From: Pelagibacteraceae bacterium AG-325-J17
GTDB taxonomy: Bacteria; Pseudomonadota; Alphaproteobacteria; Pelagibacterales; Pelagibacteraceae
Direction of reading: 5' to 3'
Assembly (NCBI GenBank): GCA_003282825.1
Contig: QBYM01000001.1
Location: 56,567-120,566 of the forward strand
DNA length: 64,000 bases
The number at the start of each line of letters is the position of its first letter. Position 1 is the stretch's first letter. Below are positions 11,768-20,882 of the stretch, in pieces. The notes beneath the pieces are model-generated. The model was not told where the DNA came from, made no database searches, and worked only from the letters and a program-made list of their open reading frames with translations. Both the position numbers and the translations under genes were made by a program.

Positions 11768-12472
11768 TTAACTAAAAAGGTTAAAAAATTTTTCAAAAAA
11801 ACCCTTACTTTTTAGGGTTTTATTGACTAATGATATCTCATTTTTGTTATAACCTGAAATTATTCTGCTTGCAGTTGTATAAATATTTGGATTTTGTTGA
11901 TCTTGAAACTGTTTAATATACTCAGCATTTAATATTTGATTTACTAAAATGTGATACCTTTTTAGAATTGACTCATAATTTTCAATCAAATTTTTGGATA
12001 AACATATAAATTTAATGTCTAAAGAAAAGTTATTACACTTTAAATTTTCAGGTAAAAAAGAATAGTCTTTACCATCAATTTGATAATTTTCTATTAACAT
12101 ATGAATGATTTTTTTATCCTTAAAACTAAATTGACACAAATTTTTTAAAACATTTAATGGATTTATTAAGTTTTCTTGAGATATAAAATTACCATTGTGA
12201 GCTTTTTTAATTGAAATTGCGATTGGAAAAAATTCTCTATTATCTAAAATTATGTATGTATCTTTAACAAAATTTTTTAAATTTTTTTCTATTTTTAAGA
12301 TATTTTGTGCAAGAAATTCATCCAATATTTTTAATTTAGAGTCTTCATTATCATCATTCAATAATTTTTCTTCTTTAAAAATAACTTCAAATGTTTTTTT
12401 TTTAATAACACAAATTACTAATTTTTTTTTTTCTATAAATAAATAGGTCTCAAATTTTAGTGCCTCATTCAT
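11768..12472 (-). CDS. Short FtsA-like protein (apparently domain 1A remnant + 1C/SHS2-like region + C-terminal amphipathic segment)
   Basis: Located in the ftsA slot directly downstream of ftsQ. 'KKIIHMLIENYQIDGKDYSFLPENLKCNNFSLDIKFICLSKNLIENYESILKRYHILVNQIL' resembles the FtsA region (...ilH.lp.eY.vDg...i.dP.gm.g..Lev..hivt....nl.k.i...gl.v..lv...); C-terminus 'KGFFEKFFNLFS' resembles a membrane-targeting amphipathic helix. Only 234 aa. Confidence 0.65.
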   Translation of the reverse strand: MNEALKFETYLFIEKKKLVICVIKKKTFEVIFKEEKLLNDDNEDSKLKILDEFLAQNILKIEKNLKNFVKDTYIILDNREFFPIAISIKKAHNGNFISQENLINPLNVLKNLCQFSFKDKKIIHMLIENYQIDGKDYSFLPENLKCNNFSLDIKFICLSKNLIENYESILKRYHILVNQILNAEYIKQFQDQQNPNIYTTASRIISGYNKNEISLVNKTLKSKGFFEKFFNLFS

Positions 12473-13133
12473 AAGTAATTACCTGATTTTGAGGTCGAAC
12501 ATCAATAGATTTAATATTATCAAATTGCTTTTCATTTAATAAATTTAAAGATAATTCTAGAGACTTTTCTATATTTTCAATTGGTAATTTAATTAAGACT
12601 CCTGAAGATGTTTCTATATCCCATCTACCAGAAGGAAAAAAAAATAAATTTTCAATATCTTTGTAATCTAAATTTGAATTATCAATTATTCTTTTTAAAG
12701 ATAAGAATTTATCAATATTTGGGTCACCAAAAATATATGGCAAATCTTTTAATTTACCTTCTGCCTCAATTAGTTTTCCATTTGATCCAACATAAAAGCT
12801 TTTTCCTCTTTTGCTTAAATGTGCCAATAACTTAGTTTCAGTTATCTTAATTTCTAAAGAGGAAGGATATCTTTTTGAAATTACATATTTCTCAATCAAA
12901 TTATTTGAATTTAATAATTTTGTAACTTTTAGTTTATCTAGATGAAATAATGTACCCATTTTAAATAAATCTAAACTTTTTTGAAATTCTTTATTTTCAA
13001 TTGCTAACCCTTCAATTTTAATTTTTTCGATATTTGGAAATTTTAATTGAGCTAAATTCTTATTATTCAATGATCCAAAAATTATAAATAAAAAAAAATA
13101 TACTAAAATTTTTTTACTTATTTGTTGAGGCAT
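12465..13133 (-). CDS. ftsQ: Cell division protein FtsQ
   Basis: POTRA-like 'FPNIEKIKIEGLAIENKEFQKSL', 'KRYPSSLEIKITETKLLAHLSKRGKSFYVGSNGKLIE', synteny with ddl and murB. Confidence 0.88.
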   Translation of the reverse strand: MPQQISKKILVYFFLFIIFGSLNNKNLAQLKFPNIEKIKIEGLAIENKEFQKSLDLFKMGTLFHLDKLKVTKLLNSNNLIEKYVISKRYPSSLEIKITETKLLAHLSKRGKSFYVGSNGKLIEAEGKLKDLPYIFGDPNIDKFLSLKRIIDNSNLDYKDIENLFFFPSGRWDIETSSGVLIKLPIENIEKSLELSLNLLNEKQFDNIKSIDVRPQNQVITYE

Positions 13134-14028
13134 CTTTTAAAATTAATCTTATGAGCTTAATAAAACTTATACCATGAAATGCAGCTATTTCAGGAACTAA
13201 AGATAGACTAGTCATTCCTGGCTGAGTATTTATTTCAAGAAGATAAAATCTACCTTTGTAAAATTTAAAATCAGAGCGAGTTACACCTCTACATCCCATT
13301 AATTTGTGAGCTTTAAGAGCTAAGTCCATAAGTTTATCAAAATCTTTTTTACTTAATTCTACTGGAATAATATGTTTTGTTTTTGCTTTTGAGTTATATT
13401 TGGCTTGGTAATCATAAAACTTTCTTTTTGGTTGTAATTCAATTGCTCCTAGTTTTTTGCTACCAATTATAGCTGCCTGAATTTCACGTCCTGGAATAAA
13501 TTGTTCTATCATTATTTTTTTATAATCTTTTAATAATTTAATTTTTTTTAAAACATCATTTTTTGAACAAATAAATACATTTACACTAGATCCCTCATTA
13601 ATTGGCTTAATTACTACAGGAAACTTTAATCTTTGATTAATCAATTTAATCAAGTCTTTATTAGATTTATCAAAACAATATGAAAAATATTTTGGGGTTA
13701 ATATTCTATTTTTAATAAATATTTTTTTGGATAACACCTTGTCCATAGCTAAAGATGATGAAATTATACCTGAGTGTGTGTATGGAATTTCTGTAGTTTC
13801 TAAAATAGTTTGAATATATCCATCTTCACCAAACTGACCATGCAATGCATTAAAAATAATATTTGGCTTAAATAATTTAATTACATCAAATAATCGATAA
13901 TCTGGTTCTGAAATTTTAACATTATAACCATTTTTAATTAGCTCTTTTGCAACCTGCTTACCAGTATCGAGACTGATTATTCTTTCTTTAGATATTCCAC
14001 CAGAGATTACTAATATTCTTTTTTTCAA
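13114..14028 (-). CDS. ddl: D-alanine--D-alanine ligase
   Basis: ATP-grasp with 'NALHGQFGEDGYIQTILE', 'YTHSGIISSSLAMDK', 'FYLLEINTQPGMTSLSLVPEIAA'. Confidence 0.96.
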   Translation of the reverse strand: MKKRILVISGGISKERIISLDTGKQVAKELIKNGYNVKISEPDYRLFDVIKLFKPNIIFNALHGQFGEDGYIQTILETTEIPYTHSGIISSSLAMDKVLSKKIFIKNRILTPKYFSYCFDKSNKDLIKLINQRLKFPVVIKPINEGSSVNVFICSKNDVLKKIKLLKDYKKIMIEQFIPGREIQAAIIGSKKLGAIELQPKRKFYDYQAKYNSKAKTKHIIPVELSKKDFDKLMDLALKAHKLMGCRGVTRSDFKFYKGRFYLLEINTQPGMTSLSLVPEIAAFHGISFIKLIRLILKDASTNK

Positions 14029-14029
14029 G

Positions 14030-14938
14030 TTATTCCAAAATTTTAATTTCTTTTTCTAAACTAATTCCAGTCTTTTCTAAAACGTTTTTAGCAACAAAAT
14101 CTATTAATTTTTTCATGTCTTCAAATTTTGCATCTCCTTTATTTACAAAAAAATTACAATGTTTTTTAGAAATACATGCATCACCAAAACTTTTATCTAA
14201 AGGGACTGACTCTTTAATAAGTTCCCAAACTTTTTTTTGAGTTTGTGATGTTGGGTTTTTAAAAGTACTACCACTAGTTTTTATTTTTGTTGGTTGGTTT
14301 TTTTCTTTTTCTAATTTTAATTTATCAGTATTTTCTTTAATTTTTGCATAATCATCTTTGACACCTTTAAAAGAAGCACTTAAAAAAATTAAGTCATCAG
14401 ATAAATTGCTTTTTCTGTATTCAAACTTAATATCTTTGGATGGTATTGAAATTACTTTTCCAGATTTATCAATTGCTTGAATTGATAACAATATATCTTT
14501 AAACTCTTTTCCAAAACAACCAGCGTTCATCCTTATTCCTCCACCAATTGTTCCAGGAATACAAGATAAAAATTCAAAACCAGTCAGGTCATTTTTCATT
14601 GCAAAATCTGAAAGAGATTTATCTAAAACTGCACTTCCAGCTATTATTGTATTTTCACCTAATAGAGAAATATTATTAAAATTTTTACTTAATTTTATTA
14701 CTACTCCATCAAACAATTCATCTTTTATTAATGTATTCGAGCCTGCACCTAGTACAAAAATTTTTTCTTTTTTATTTAATTTTTTTAAAAGATTTACTAA
14801 CTCTTTTAAATTATCTGCTTTATAAAAAACCTTTGTTTTTCCCCCAATATTAAACCAATTTTTTTTTTTAAGGTCATGTTCGTATCTTACATTTGCACCA
14901 AATTCTTTTAATATATTTTTTAATTCAGAAATTTGCAT
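14030..14938 (-). CDS. murB: UDP-N-acetylmuramate dehydrogenase
   Basis: NIGGKTKVFYKADN, GAGSNTLI, GFEFLSCIPGTIGGGIRMNAGCFGKEF, GSTFKNP. Start set to MQISEL (ATG overlapping the murC stop as TAATG); the ORF track extends to 14968. Confidence 0.95.
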   Translation of the reverse strand: MQISELKNILKEFGANVRYEHDLKKKNWFNIGGKTKVFYKADNLKELVNLLKKLNKKEKIFVLGAGSNTLIKDELFDGVVIKLSKNFNNISLLGENTIIAGSAVLDKSLSDFAMKNDLTGFEFLSCIPGTIGGGIRMNAGCFGKEFKDILLSIQAIDKSGKVISIPSKDIKFEYRKSNLSDDLIFLSASFKGVKDDYAKIKENTDKLKLEKEKNQPTKIKTSGSTFKNPTSQTQKKVWELIKESVPLDKSFGDACISKKHCNFFVNKGDAKFEDMKKLIDFVAKNVLEKTGISLEKEIKILE

Positions 14939-16332
14939 TACATTAACTCTGGCAGTTTCCTCATCCAATTAGAAATAGATCCAGCACCCATTCCAATTAC
15001 AATTTTTTTACCATACATATTTTTTTTTAAAAATTTTGCTAGTTGAACATTATCTTTAACTAAAAAAAGTTTTACTTTTGAATTTTTAATAAGCTGTTTT
15101 GCAAAATTTAAATAATTAAATCCTAATCTTATTTTCTCTCCAGCAGCATAAATTGGACATAGAATAACTGTATTGGCATCCTTAAAAGCAAAAGAAAATT
15201 CATTCTTTAAATCTTTTAATCTTGAAATTCTATGTGGTTGGAATACACAAATTTTATCATATCCCTCATAGACTTTATTAACTCCTTCTAATACAACTTT
15301 AATCTCAGTTGGATGATGTGCATAATCATCAAAAAAATCTACTCCATTATAAGTAAAAATTTTATTAAATCTTCTTTGTACTCCCTTAAATTTTAGTAAT
15401 CCCTTTTTTATATCAGAAACTGATATTCCAACAGTAATAGCAACCGCTGCTGCTGCAACAGAATTTCTAATATTATGAATCCCCAATAAAGGAATTCTAA
15501 TTTTTTTAACTATAATTTTTTTTTTATTTGGAAGATTTACTTGCAAATCAAACTCTGAAAATTTCATACTTCGCTTAATATTTTTAATCAAAAAATTTGA
15601 TTTTGAATTCACACCATAGGTATAAAAATTTTTACCTTTCAATCTTTTTACAAGTTCATTATTAATTTTATCATCAATACAAATAAACGATTTTCCAAAT
15701 GAAGGTACCTTTTCAATAAATTCTATAAAATATTTTTTTAAGTCTTCCATAGATTTATAAAAATCCATATGTTCCCTATCTATATTTGTAATGATGGAAT
15801 AAGTTGGTGGAATATGAATGAAGCTTCCATCAGACTCATCTGCTTCTAGAATTGACCAATCACTTTTACCCAATTTTGCAGTATTCTTAATTGAATTTAT
15901 TACACCTCCATTAATAATAGTTGGATCTATCTTTGTTGTTTGAAAAATTGATGTAATTAATGAGGTTGTAGTTGTTTTCCCGTGTGAACCAACTACAACT
16001 ATATTTTTCATTAGGGATACAATATGTGCCAACATTTTGCCCCTTTTAATTATTGGTAAATTTTTTCTTTTTGCTTCAATAATTTCTGGATTATTTTTTT
16101 TTATAGCTGAAGATACTACAACTATTGTTGCATCTTTAAGATTTTGTTTTTTCTGCCCTATAAAAATTTTAATTTTTTCTTTTTTAAGTCTTTCAACATT
16201 TTTATTTAAACTCAAGTCACTTCCTTGAACTTTAAAACCCTTACCTTTCATAATCAAAGAAAGTCCACTCATCCCTATTCCACCGATTCCAACAAAATGT
16301 ATTATCTCAGTTTTTGCTATTTCAATTTTCAT
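14938..16332 (-). CDS. murC: UDP-N-acetylmuramate--L-alanine ligase
   Basis: IHFVGIGGIGMSGLSLIMKGKGFKVQGSD, GSHGKTTTTSL, DDYAHHPTEI, FQPHRISRL. Confidence 0.97.
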   Translation of the reverse strand: MKIEIAKTEIIHFVGIGGIGMSGLSLIMKGKGFKVQGSDLSLNKNVERLKKEKIKIFIGQKKQNLKDATIVVVSSAIKKNNPEIIEAKRKNLPIIKRGKMLAHIVSLMKNIVVVGSHGKTTTTSLITSIFQTTKIDPTIINGGVINSIKNTAKLGKSDWSILEADESDGSFIHIPPTYSIITNIDREHMDFYKSMEDLKKYFIEFIEKVPSFGKSFICIDDKINNELVKRLKGKNFYTYGVNSKSNFLIKNIKRSMKFSEFDLQVNLPNKKKIIVKKIRIPLLGIHNIRNSVAAAAVAITVGISVSDIKKGLLKFKGVQRRFNKIFTYNGVDFFDDYAHHPTEIKVVLEGVNKVYEGYDKICVFQPHRISRLKDLKNEFSFAFKDANTVILCPIYAAGEKIRLGFNYLNFAKQLIKNSKVKLFLVKDNVQLAKFLKKNMYGKKIVIGMGAGSISNWMRKLPELM

Positions 16333-17386
16333 TTATAATTTTCAATATTTTTTGATTAACATTAATCCAAGTATTTTGATAATTTAATTTCTTTAAATTT
16401 TCCTTTTTTTTTAAGTAATCAATTTTATCAGTTAAAATCTCACTCAAAAGATGCTCAATTTTTTTCTCAAAATTAGTTTGTTCAATTAACCAGCAACAAT
16501 CATTTTCTTTATAAAAATTAGCATTTTCTAATTGATGATTGTCTTTTGAAGTTGGCAATGGGACAGCTATAAAAGGAATGTTGATAACTGATAGCTCTGC
16601 CAGAGTTGATGCGCCCGATCTAGTTATACAAAGATCTGCATCTTTAATAATATTTTCAAAATTATTTTCAAAATTAAAAATTTTATTTTCAATGTTATTT
16701 TTTGAATAAAAATCCTTTAAGTACGAAACATTTTCTTTATTAGTCTGCTGAATAATCTTAATTGGTTTTTTATTTGATATATTAACAATTGAATTCTTAA
16801 GATTCATATTAAAAATACTGGCACTTTGACTTCCACCTACTATCAATATTGTAAATTTATCTTTGATGCTACCTGATGATTTTAATTTATAAATATTCTC
16901 TCTTACTAAAGGATTTATTATAACCATCTTATTTAAAAAATTTTCGGGAAAATTTAAAATTTTTTTATTATAGCAAAAAATTTTTTTACAAGAACTTAAA
17001 AAATATTTATTTGCACGTCCTAATACTTGATTGGGTTCTAATAAAAAAATTTCTAATTTAAGTATCTTTCCTGCTAAAATAAGTGGTAAAGACATATATC
17101 CACCAGTAGATAAAATTTTCTCTATTTTTTTATTTTTTAATAGAAATAATGATTTTAAGGTTAAGATAATTATCTTAATTATATTGTAGGGTAAAAGAAA
17201 AATATTATCTAATCTTGGAGTGTTAATAATTTTGCATTTATAAAATTCGTCATTTAAATATCTTAATCCTCTTTTATCAGTTGATATAATTACATTTGCT
17301 TCTTTTGATAAATGTTCATTAAGAATTAAAGCTGGTATGACATGACCTCCAGAACCTCCAGTAGTAATTAAGAAATTTTTTTTCAT
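16322..17386 (-). CDS. murG: UDP-GlcNAc:undecaprenyl-PP-MurNAc-pentapeptide GlcNAc transferase
   Basis: TTGGSGGHVIPALIL, STGGYMSLPLILAGKI, LEPNQVLGRANK, ITRSGASTLAELSVINIPFIAVPLPTSKDNHQLENA. Confidence 0.96.
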   Translation of the reverse strand: MKKNFLITTGGSGGHVIPALILNEHLSKEANVIISTDKRGLRYLNDEFYKCKIINTPRLDNIFLLPYNIIKIIILTLKSLFLLKNKKIEKILSTGGYMSLPLILAGKILKLEIFLLEPNQVLGRANKYFLSSCKKIFCYNKKILNFPENFLNKMVIINPLVRENIYKLKSSGSIKDKFTILIVGGSQSASIFNMNLKNSIVNISNKKPIKIIQQTNKENVSYLKDFYSKNNIENKIFNFENNFENIIKDADLCITRSGASTLAELSVINIPFIAVPLPTSKDNHQLENANFYKENDCCWLIEQTNFEKKIEHLLSEILTDKIDYLKKKENLKKLNYQNTWINVNQKILKIINEN

Positions 17387-17387
17387 T

Positions 17388-18512
17388 TTAATTAATTTTT
17401 CTTTTTGTCAAATTTAAGATTATACCTGATAAAATTGAGATACTTATAATAGAAGAACCACCGTAACTAATAAAAGGTAGAGTCATACCAGTTGTTGGAA
17501 ATAGTCTTATATTAACTCCAATATGTATCATCGCTTGCATCAAAATAAGACTTATACAACCTACTAAAATTAATTTTATTTTTTCCTCATTTTCAAAATA
17601 AACTTTTTTAAATACTGAATAGATAAATATTAAAAACAATAGTAAAATTAGTATTATAGCAATAACACCAAACTCTTCAGAAATAACAGAAATAATATAA
17701 TCAGTGTGAGCCTCAGGAACCCTATTTTTTAATGTTCCTTCTCCAATTCCTTTTCCAAAAAAACCCCCACTTGTAATTGAGTCTATGGCTTTATCAGATT
17801 GAAAATTATGTGTTCCTGTCTCTGAGTTAAAGAAAGATACCAATCTATTTTTAATGTATTCAAACTTTGGAACAAAAAAAACTAAATATGAAAATACAAA
17901 TATTAAAAGTAAAAATAAAATTAATAAAAAAACAATACTTATACCTGAGGTAAAAATTAAAATTGACCAGCTAAAAAAAACTAAAAGAGTCTGTCCTATG
18001 TCAGGCTGAACAGCAAGCAATAGGGCTACTAACAACGTGATTAAAAAAGTAAAAAAGTATTTTAAGTAAATATTAGTATATTTTTCACTACTCAAAATTA
18101 AACTTATAAAAATTATCAAAAAAGGCTTTACAAGTTCAATTGGTTGAAATCTAGGTAAAAAATATAAATCAATCCACCTTTTAGATCCCTTAACTTCAAC
18201 ACCTATAACTGGGACTAAAATCAGTGAAATTAATGAGATGATAAAAATTATGCTAGAAAATTTTAAAAGTTTTTCTTGTTTAATTGAAGAAAGAAAAAAA
18301 ATTGTGATGATGCCTAATAAAATAAAAATTAAATGTTTAAAAAAAAATGAATAATCATTAGTGTCTAGTTTATCTGATACTACCAATGAGGTAGATGCTA
18401 ATGAAAAAAACAATCCAATAAAAAATAATAAAAGAATTAAAGAAAATATGAATTTATCAATATTTTTCCACCAATCATAATATAAATTGTATAAAAAATT
18501 ATTATTTTCCAT
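17388..18512 (-). CDS. ftsW: SEDS-family glycosyltransferase FtsW
   Basis: Polytopic membrane protein with PRFQPIELVKPFLI, AVQPDIGQTLLV, PEAHTDYIISVISEEFG, PTTGMTLPFISYGGSSI. Confidence 0.95.
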   Translation of the reverse strand: MENNNFLYNLYYDWWKNIDKFIFSLILLLFFIGLFFSLASTSLVVSDKLDTNDYSFFFKHLIFILLGIITIFFLSSIKQEKLLKFSSIIFIISLISLILVPVIGVEVKGSKRWIDLYFLPRFQPIELVKPFLIIFISLILSSEKYTNIYLKYFFTFLITLLVALLLAVQPDIGQTLLVFFSWSILIFTSGISIVFLLILFLLLIFVFSYLVFFVPKFEYIKNRLVSFFNSETGTHNFQSDKAIDSITSGGFFGKGIGEGTLKNRVPEAHTDYIISVISEEFGVIAIILILLLFLIFIYSVFKKVYFENEEKIKLILVGCISLILMQAMIHIGVNIRLFPTTGMTLPFISYGGSSIISISILSGIILNLTKRKIN

Positions 18513-19797
18513 TGAAATATTTTTTAACTAATTGATTAAAATAGAGCCCTCTGTCCTCAAAATTTTTAAAACTATCAAACGAAGCTGCACAAGGACTAAA
18601 TAGTATTGTACTGTGAGCTTGTTTTTCCTTCTTAACTAAATATGAAATATTTTTTAGAGCATCTTTTAATTCACTAAAGTTTTTTGATTTTAATTTATTT
18701 TTAAGCTGTTTATTAAAAAAGTTTTTGTTTTTTCCGTATATGAACGCTCTTACATTATTCAATTCTTTTTTTTTCAAATTAAATTTATCACCTTTTTTAT
18801 TAATTCCACCTAATAACCATAAGATATTAGAATTTGCTTTCAAAATACTAAGAGTAGAAGAAAAACTAGTTGATTTTGAGTCATTAATAATTTTCAAACC
18901 ATTTTTTTTTAAAATAGTTTGTTGACGATATTTCAAACCCTTAAAATTTTGAATAGTTTTTAAAAACAAATTATTTTTAAGCTTAAATTTTTTTACTATT
19001 TCAATCACAAATGATAGATTTTCTTTATTCGCATCAGTGGCAAAATAATTATTTTTAATTTTTTTAAAAAAATGATTACTGTGACTTGTATCAACTTTAA
19101 TAATTTTACTTTTAAATTTATTTAATCTTAAATTTTTATTAATTAGCTCATCATTTTTTTTTACAAAAGCAAAACTTTTTTTATCTTGAAATTTAAGAAG
19201 TTTAAATTTTGCATCTACATAACTTTTCAAATTTTTATGTCTTTCAAGGTGATCTGGGCTTATATTCAAAATAATCGCGTACTTTGAATTAAATATTTTG
19301 CTATAATCTAATTGATAAGAAGATGCCTCAATTACAAAAATTGTTTCTTTTTTTATTTTTCTTTCATTTAATATCGGATTACCAATGTTCCCAACAAGCC
19401 TCACATCTTTTTTTTGATCCAATAAAACGTCATGTAAAATTTTAGCTGTTGTTGATTTTCCATTTGTTCCTGTAACGGTGATACTCTTATTTTTATAAAA
19501 TGAGTAAAACACATCTAAATCAGTAAAAATTTTTGAATTATTTTTTTTTAAAAATTTTGATAATTTACAATTAGAAATATTAATACCTGGACTGATAATG
19601 ATTATATCTACTTCTATTTTTGTTATTTCACTTAGATTAATAAATTTTTGATTAAATGATTTGTTTATTTTTAAATTATCATCAAATAAATATATTTGAG
19701 CTAAGTCCTTTAAAAATTTAAAAGATGAAATTCCACTCTTACCAAGGCCATAAATTAATATTTTTTTTTCTAAAAAAATATTTCGAGCTATTTTCAT
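18502..19797 (-). CDS. murD: UDP-N-acetylmuramoylalanine--D-glutamate ligase
   Basis: ILIYGLGKSGISSF, ISPGI, VTGTNGKSTTAKI, LNISPDHLERHKN, INDSKSTSFSSTLSIL, LLGGINKKGDKF. Confidence 0.95.
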   Translation of the reverse strand: MKIARNIFLEKKILIYGLGKSGISSFKFLKDLAQIYLFDDNLKINKSFNQKFINLSEITKIEVDIIIISPGINISNCKLSKFLKKNNSKIFTDLDVFYSFYKNKSITVTGTNGKSTTAKILHDVLLDQKKDVRLVGNIGNPILNERKIKKETIFVIEASSYQLDYSKIFNSKYAIILNISPDHLERHKNLKSYVDAKFKLLKFQDKKSFAFVKKNDELINKNLRLNKFKSKIIKVDTSHSNHFFKKIKNNYFATDANKENLSFVIEIVKKFKLKNNLFLKTIQNFKGLKYRQQTILKKNGLKIINDSKSTSFSSTLSILKANSNILWLLGGINKKGDKFNLKKKELNNVRAFIYGKNKNFFNKQLKNKLKSKNFSELKDALKNISYLVKKEKQAHSTILFSPCAASFDSFKNFEDRGLYFNQLVKKYFNGK

Positions 19798-20882
19798 TAT
19801 CTTAATTTAAGTGTAGCTAAGCCTACCATTGCCAAAATTATCGAAATAATCCAAAATCTGATTACAACAGTTGACTCTGGCCAGCCTTTCTTTTCAAAAT
19901 GATGGTGTATTGGGGCCATTTTAAAAATTCTTTTTCCAGTAAGTTTGAATGAAATTACTTGAACCATCACTGAAACTGCCTCTAAAACAAATAGACCTCC
20001 AGTAATTGCTAAAACAATTTCATGTTTAGTAATTATCCCCACTGCACCTAAAGATCCTCCTAGAGATAATGAGCCAGTGTCACCCATAAAAATTTTGGCA
20101 GGTGGAGCATTGAACCACAAAAAACCTAAACAGGAACCTATTATCGCTCCACAAAAAATTGAAATTTCACCTGTTCCTTTAATATAAGGAATATTTAAAT
20201 AGTCTGAAAATACTATGTTACCAGTTACGTAACTAATAAAAGCAAAACAAGCTGCAACTAGTATTACTGGTACTGTGGCTAGACCATCCAAACCATCGGT
20301 AAGATTAACAGCGTTTGATGATCCAATAATTACAAATACTGAAAAAGGAACAAAGAACCATCCAAGGTTTATGATTAAATCTTTAAAAAATGGAAAATAT
20401 AAATTCGTTACATCTTGATAGTCAACAAATTGTAGATAAAAAATAACTCCTATAATTGCTAATATTATTTGTAAAACAATTTTTAATTTCGATGAGATAC
20501 CTGAAGAGTTAGTAAATTTAATCTTTTTGTAATCATCATAGGCACCTAATAATCCAAAAGAGATTGCAATATATATACAAAATAAAATGTTAATATTAGA
20601 TAAATCTGCCCAACATAAAACTGATACAAGTAATCCTAATAAGATGATTACCCCCCCCATTGTTGGAGTACCAATTTTTTTTATAATATGATCTTCTGGT
20701 CCATCATCACGGATTGGGTTATAAATTTTTTGATTAGAAGAAAATTTTATAAATGGACCTCCAATTATTAAAACTATTAACAAAGATGTAAAAACCGACA
20801 AACCAGTTCGAAATGTTAAATACTTAAAAACATTTAAAAATCCAAATGTATCTACAAAATTTAATAAAAATTGGTAAAGCAT
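19797..20882 (-). CDS. mraY: Phospho-N-acetylmuramoyl-pentapeptide transferase
   Basis: IGTPTMGGVIILLG, GAYDDYKKI, SSNAVNLTDGLDGLA, FMGDTGSLSLGGSLG, APIHHHFEKKGWPESTVVIRFWI. Confidence 0.97.
   Translation of the reverse strand: MLYQFLLNFVDTFGFLNVFKYLTFRTGLSVFTSLLIVLIIGGPFIKFSSNQKIYNPIRDDGPEDHIIKKIGTPTMGGVIILLGLLVSVLCWADLSNINILFCIYIAISFGLLGAYDDYKKIKFTNSSGISSKLKIVLQIILAIIGVIFYLQFVDYQDVTNLYFPFFKDLIINLGWFFVPFSVFVIIGSSNAVNLTDGLDGLATVPVILVAACFAFISYVTGNIVFSDYLNIPYIKGTGEISIFCGAIIGSCLGFLWFNAPPAKIFMGDTGSLSLGGSLGAVGIITKHEIVLAITGGLFVLEAVSVMVQVISFKLTGKRIFKMAPIHHHFEKKGWPESTVVIRFWIISIILAMVGLATLKLR

Noticed and set aside
20651-20658. Run of eight C on + strand, as a possible phase-variable tract
   Set aside because: Encodes the conserved MraY TPTMGGV motif (ATGGGGGGGGTA on the coding strand), so the run is explained by protein constraint; the frame is intact.
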